7,623 nucleotides of DNA, taken from an uncultured Alphaproteobacteria bacterium (GTDB lineage Bacteria > Pseudomonadota > Alphaproteobacteria > Bin95). Location of the stretch: NCBI GenBank assembly GCA_913060845.1, contig CAJXVF010000099.1, positions 1 to 7,623 on the forward strand, in the 5' to 3' direction. Position 1 is the first letter of the stretch. Every line of letters starts with the position of its first letter. The position numbers and the translations under genes are program-made. Below are positions 6,690 to 7,623 of the stretch, piece by piece. Under the pieces are notes generated by a model. That model made no database searches and was not told where the DNA came from. It saw only the letters and a list, made by a program, of their open reading frames with translations.

Positions 6690-6747
6690 GTGAACTTATG
6701 GGTTGATTATACGGATGATGCAGATAATAGTCAACCAATAAGTTCAC
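6690..6747. promoter_or_regulatory. Putative ArsR operator: long inverted repeat
   Basis: The arms 6690-6710 and 6727-6747 are inverted copies that match at 19 of 21 positions, separated by 16 bp. Each arm contains a 16-bp semi-palindrome: TGAACttatggGTTGA (6691-6706) and TCAACcaataaGTTCA (6731-6746). These start 40 bp apart, close to four helical turns. The arms cover the -10 and -35 boxes of the arsR promoter. ArsR dimers bind such dyads, so repression of arsR and possibly of the divergent GST gene is a reasonable inference. Binding is not shown by the sequence itself. Confidence 0.7.
6706..6734 (-). promoter_or_regulatory. Sigma70-type promoter of the arsR operon
   Basis: On the minus strand, TTGACT (6734-6729) and TATAAT (6711-6706) are separated by exactly 17 bp. 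The -10 box is a perfect consensus match and the -35 box matches 5 of 6. Transcription should start near 6699. That leaves about 25 nt of leader before GTG 6673, or only about 13 nt before ATG 6685. Both hexamers lie within the operator dyads. Confidence 0.75.
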
Positions 6748-6751
6748 AAAT

Positions 6752-6756
6752 GGAGA
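6752..6756 (+). promoter_or_regulatory. Ribosome binding site of the GST gene
   Basis: GGAGA lies 7 nt before ATG 6764 and fixes the GST start. A plus-strand promoter is less clear. TTGATT (6703-6708) with TAATAG (6725-6730), 16 bp apart, is the best candidate. GATAAT (6723-6728) is a better -10 box but sits only 14 bp from the same -35. Confidence 0.6.
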
Positions 6757-6763
6757 CGGCACG

Positions 6764-7348
6764 ATGAAGCTTTATGACGCAATGGCCCCGAACCCGCGCC
6801 GGGTGCGCATCTTCATGGCTGAGAAGGGCATTGAGCTGCCGATTGAGCATCTTGAGTTGATGGAGGGGCAATCACGCAAGCCAGAATTTATGGCGAAGAA
6901 CTCGCTTGGCGAAACGCCCGTATTGGAGCTGGATGACGGGCGCTACCTGACGGAGAGCATCGCCATTTGCCGGTATCTGGAGCATCTATATCCAGAGCCC
7001 ACGCTATTTGGCAAAACCGCAGAAGAACAAGCATTCGTCGAAATGTGGACGCGCCGGATGGAGCAGCTGATCATGGGCCCGTTCGGCGCATTCGGCATTC
7101 ACAGCTTTGAATTCTTTGCCGACAAGATTGAGCAAGTCCCAGCCTACGCCGAAACCCAAATGCGCCTGATCCCAAAGCGTTGGGCTTGGCTCGATACCGA
7201 AATCTCGGATGGTCGCCCGTTCATTGCTGGCGATGCTTTCAGCGTTGCGGATATCACCGGTGCCGCCACGCTGATGATCGCGAGCTTCATCAGCTATGAG
7301 ATTCCGGCTGATCTGAAGCATGTCAGCGCGTGGGCAAATCGTATTTAG
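6764..7348 (+). CDS. Glutathione S-transferase family protein
   Basis: Cytosolic GST-like protein of 194 residues, probably conjugating glutathione to an electrophile or using it in thiol chemistry. The thioredoxin-like N-domain shows MKLYDAMAPNPRRVRIFMAE. The cis-proline motif is TPVLEL (51-56), and Glu64-Ser65 (LTES) is the usual contact for the glutathione glutamyl group. The helical C-domain contains the N-capping box FSVADI (159-164). No classical Tyr or Cys lies at the active site; Asn10 or a nearby residue may serve, but the class is uncertain. The protein stops at HVSAWANRI, where many relatives continue about 10-15 residues, so the last turn may have been trimmed by a late stop mutation. 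The gene is divergent from arsR and probably shares its operator. Confidence 0.9.
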   Translation: MKLYDAMAPNPRRVRIFMAEKGIELPIEHLELMEGQSRKPEFMAKNSLGETPVLELDDGRYLTESIAICRYLEHLYPEPTLFGKTAEEQAFVEMWTRRMEQLIMGPFGAFGIHSFEFFADKIEQVPAYAETQMRLIPKRWAWLDTEISDGRPFIAGDAFSVADITGAATLMIASFISYEIPADLKHVSAWANRI

Positions 7349-7374
7349 AACCGCCCAAGTGGCAGTAGCTAAGC

Positions 7375-7575
7375 TTAGTTGAAGCGAACCTGCACTTGGC
7401 CGAAGCCCCCGAACTGGCCGGTGCAGGCATTGCCTGGCTTCGCGAGCAGCATGTGGCTACAGGTGCCGGTGCTGACAACATCGCCCGCCTGGATCGCCAT
7501 GCCGTCCCGATTAAGGCGGTTGGCGAGCCAGGTCGCGGGAACCAATGGATGGTTGATGGCGTCGCCGGCATTGCC
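7375..7575 (-). CDS. 2-keto-4-pentenoate / HpaH-type hydratase, C-terminal fragment
   Basis: Only the last 66 residues are present, because the contig ends here. The visible part reads NHPLVPATWLANRLNRDG, then AGDVVSTGTCSHM, and finishes GGFGQVQVRF. This is the C-terminal pattern of the MhpD/HpaH group within the fumarylacetoacetase superfamily (HP..A..WLAN.L...G, AGD..TG, G.V...F). These enzymes hydrate 2-oxo-dienoates or decarboxylate related acids in meta-cleavage of aromatic compounds. The specific substrate cannot be chosen from this fragment. It converges on the GST gene, 26 bp stop to stop. Residues upstream of Gly at 7575 (MYKRQ in this frame) are translated adapter and not protein. 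Confidence 0.8.
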   Translation of the reverse strand, partial: GNAGDAINHPLVPATWLANRLNRDGMAIQAGDVVSTGTCSHMLLAKPGNACTGQFGGFGQVQVRFN

Positions 7576-7623
7576 CTGTCTCTTATACACATCTCCGAGC
7601 CCACGAGACCTCTCTACATCTCG
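7576..7623. other. Illumina Nextera adapter contamination (not genomic)
   Basis: 7576-7594 is the 19-bp Tn5 mosaic end CTGTCTCTTATACACATCT. 7595-7609 is the adapter stretch CCGAGCCCACGAGAC. 7610-7617 is CTCTCTAC, which I recall as the Nextera i7 index N707. 7618-7623 (ATCTCG) begins the P7 tail. The order matches an untrimmed read-through of a tagmented library. Spurious ORFs beginning MGSEMCIRDR and MYKRQ on the minus strand come from this stretch. It should be removed before annotation. Confidence 0.98.

Noticed and set aside
1..7575. CRISPR array, tRNA, rRNA, toxin-antitoxin or defence system
   Set aside because: I saw no spaced direct repeats, tRNA-like folds or rRNA sequence, and all genes of size have ordinary family assignments.
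7323..7604. 93-codon minus-strand ORF beginning MGSEMCIRDR
   Set aside because: Its N-terminus is translated Nextera adapter and the rest is an out-of-frame shadow of the hydratase fragment.

Overview
The window looks like a draft-assembly contig from a moderately GC-rich Gram-negative bacterium. Alphaproteobacteria is my best guess, based on the protein families and their wording. That is inference, because no rRNA or marker gene is present. The right end is not genomic: 7576-7623 is an Illumina Nextera adapter (Tn5 mosaic end, adapter and an i7 index). The biological sequence is therefore 1-7575, and the last gene is cut at the contig end.

Layout, left to right. (1) 75-2170, minus strand: a small MscS channel followed by a 12-TM MFS permease, joined by a GTGA stop/start overlap. 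(2) 2304-3674, plus strand: a second, larger MscS channel with signal peptide, periplasmic BON domain and acidic tail. It diverges from the first MscS gene across 133 bp. (3) 3671-5853, minus strand: a D-2-hydroxyacid dehydrogenase gene split by a 1203-bp IS5-type insertion sequence. The element has 15-bp perfect ends and a GGATC direct repeat on each side. Joining the two host parts restores about 324 codons. (4) 5877-6685, minus strand: an AHSA1/SRPBCC gene and an ArsR-type repressor. With the broken dehydrogenase these form an arsR-SRPBCC-dehydrogenase operon. (5) 6764-7348, plus strand: a divergent glutathione S-transferase. (6) 7375-7575, minus strand: the C-terminal 66 residues of a 2-keto-4-pentenoate/HpaH-type hydratase.

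The best-supported regulatory logic is in the arsR/GST gap. A near-consensus promoter (TTGACT, 17 bp, TATAAT) faces arsR, and a long inverted repeat (19 of 21 positions) covers both its hexamers. This predicts autorepression, probably with co-control of the GST. The repressor lacks the ArsR metal-binding cysteine motif, so the inducer is probably not a metal. A GST, an SRPBCC protein, a dehydrogenase and a hydratase would fit detoxification or catabolism of an organic compound, but no substrate can be read from the sequence.

The most unusual feature is the insertion. It keeps frame with the dehydrogenase start, so one 405-codon ORF encodes 54 dehydrogenase residues, a short linker translated from the IS end, and the whole transposase. 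At the other end the IS supplies an ATG in frame with the remaining dehydrogenase, including its catalytic residues. I see no CRISPR array, RNA gene or clearly novel multi-gene system.
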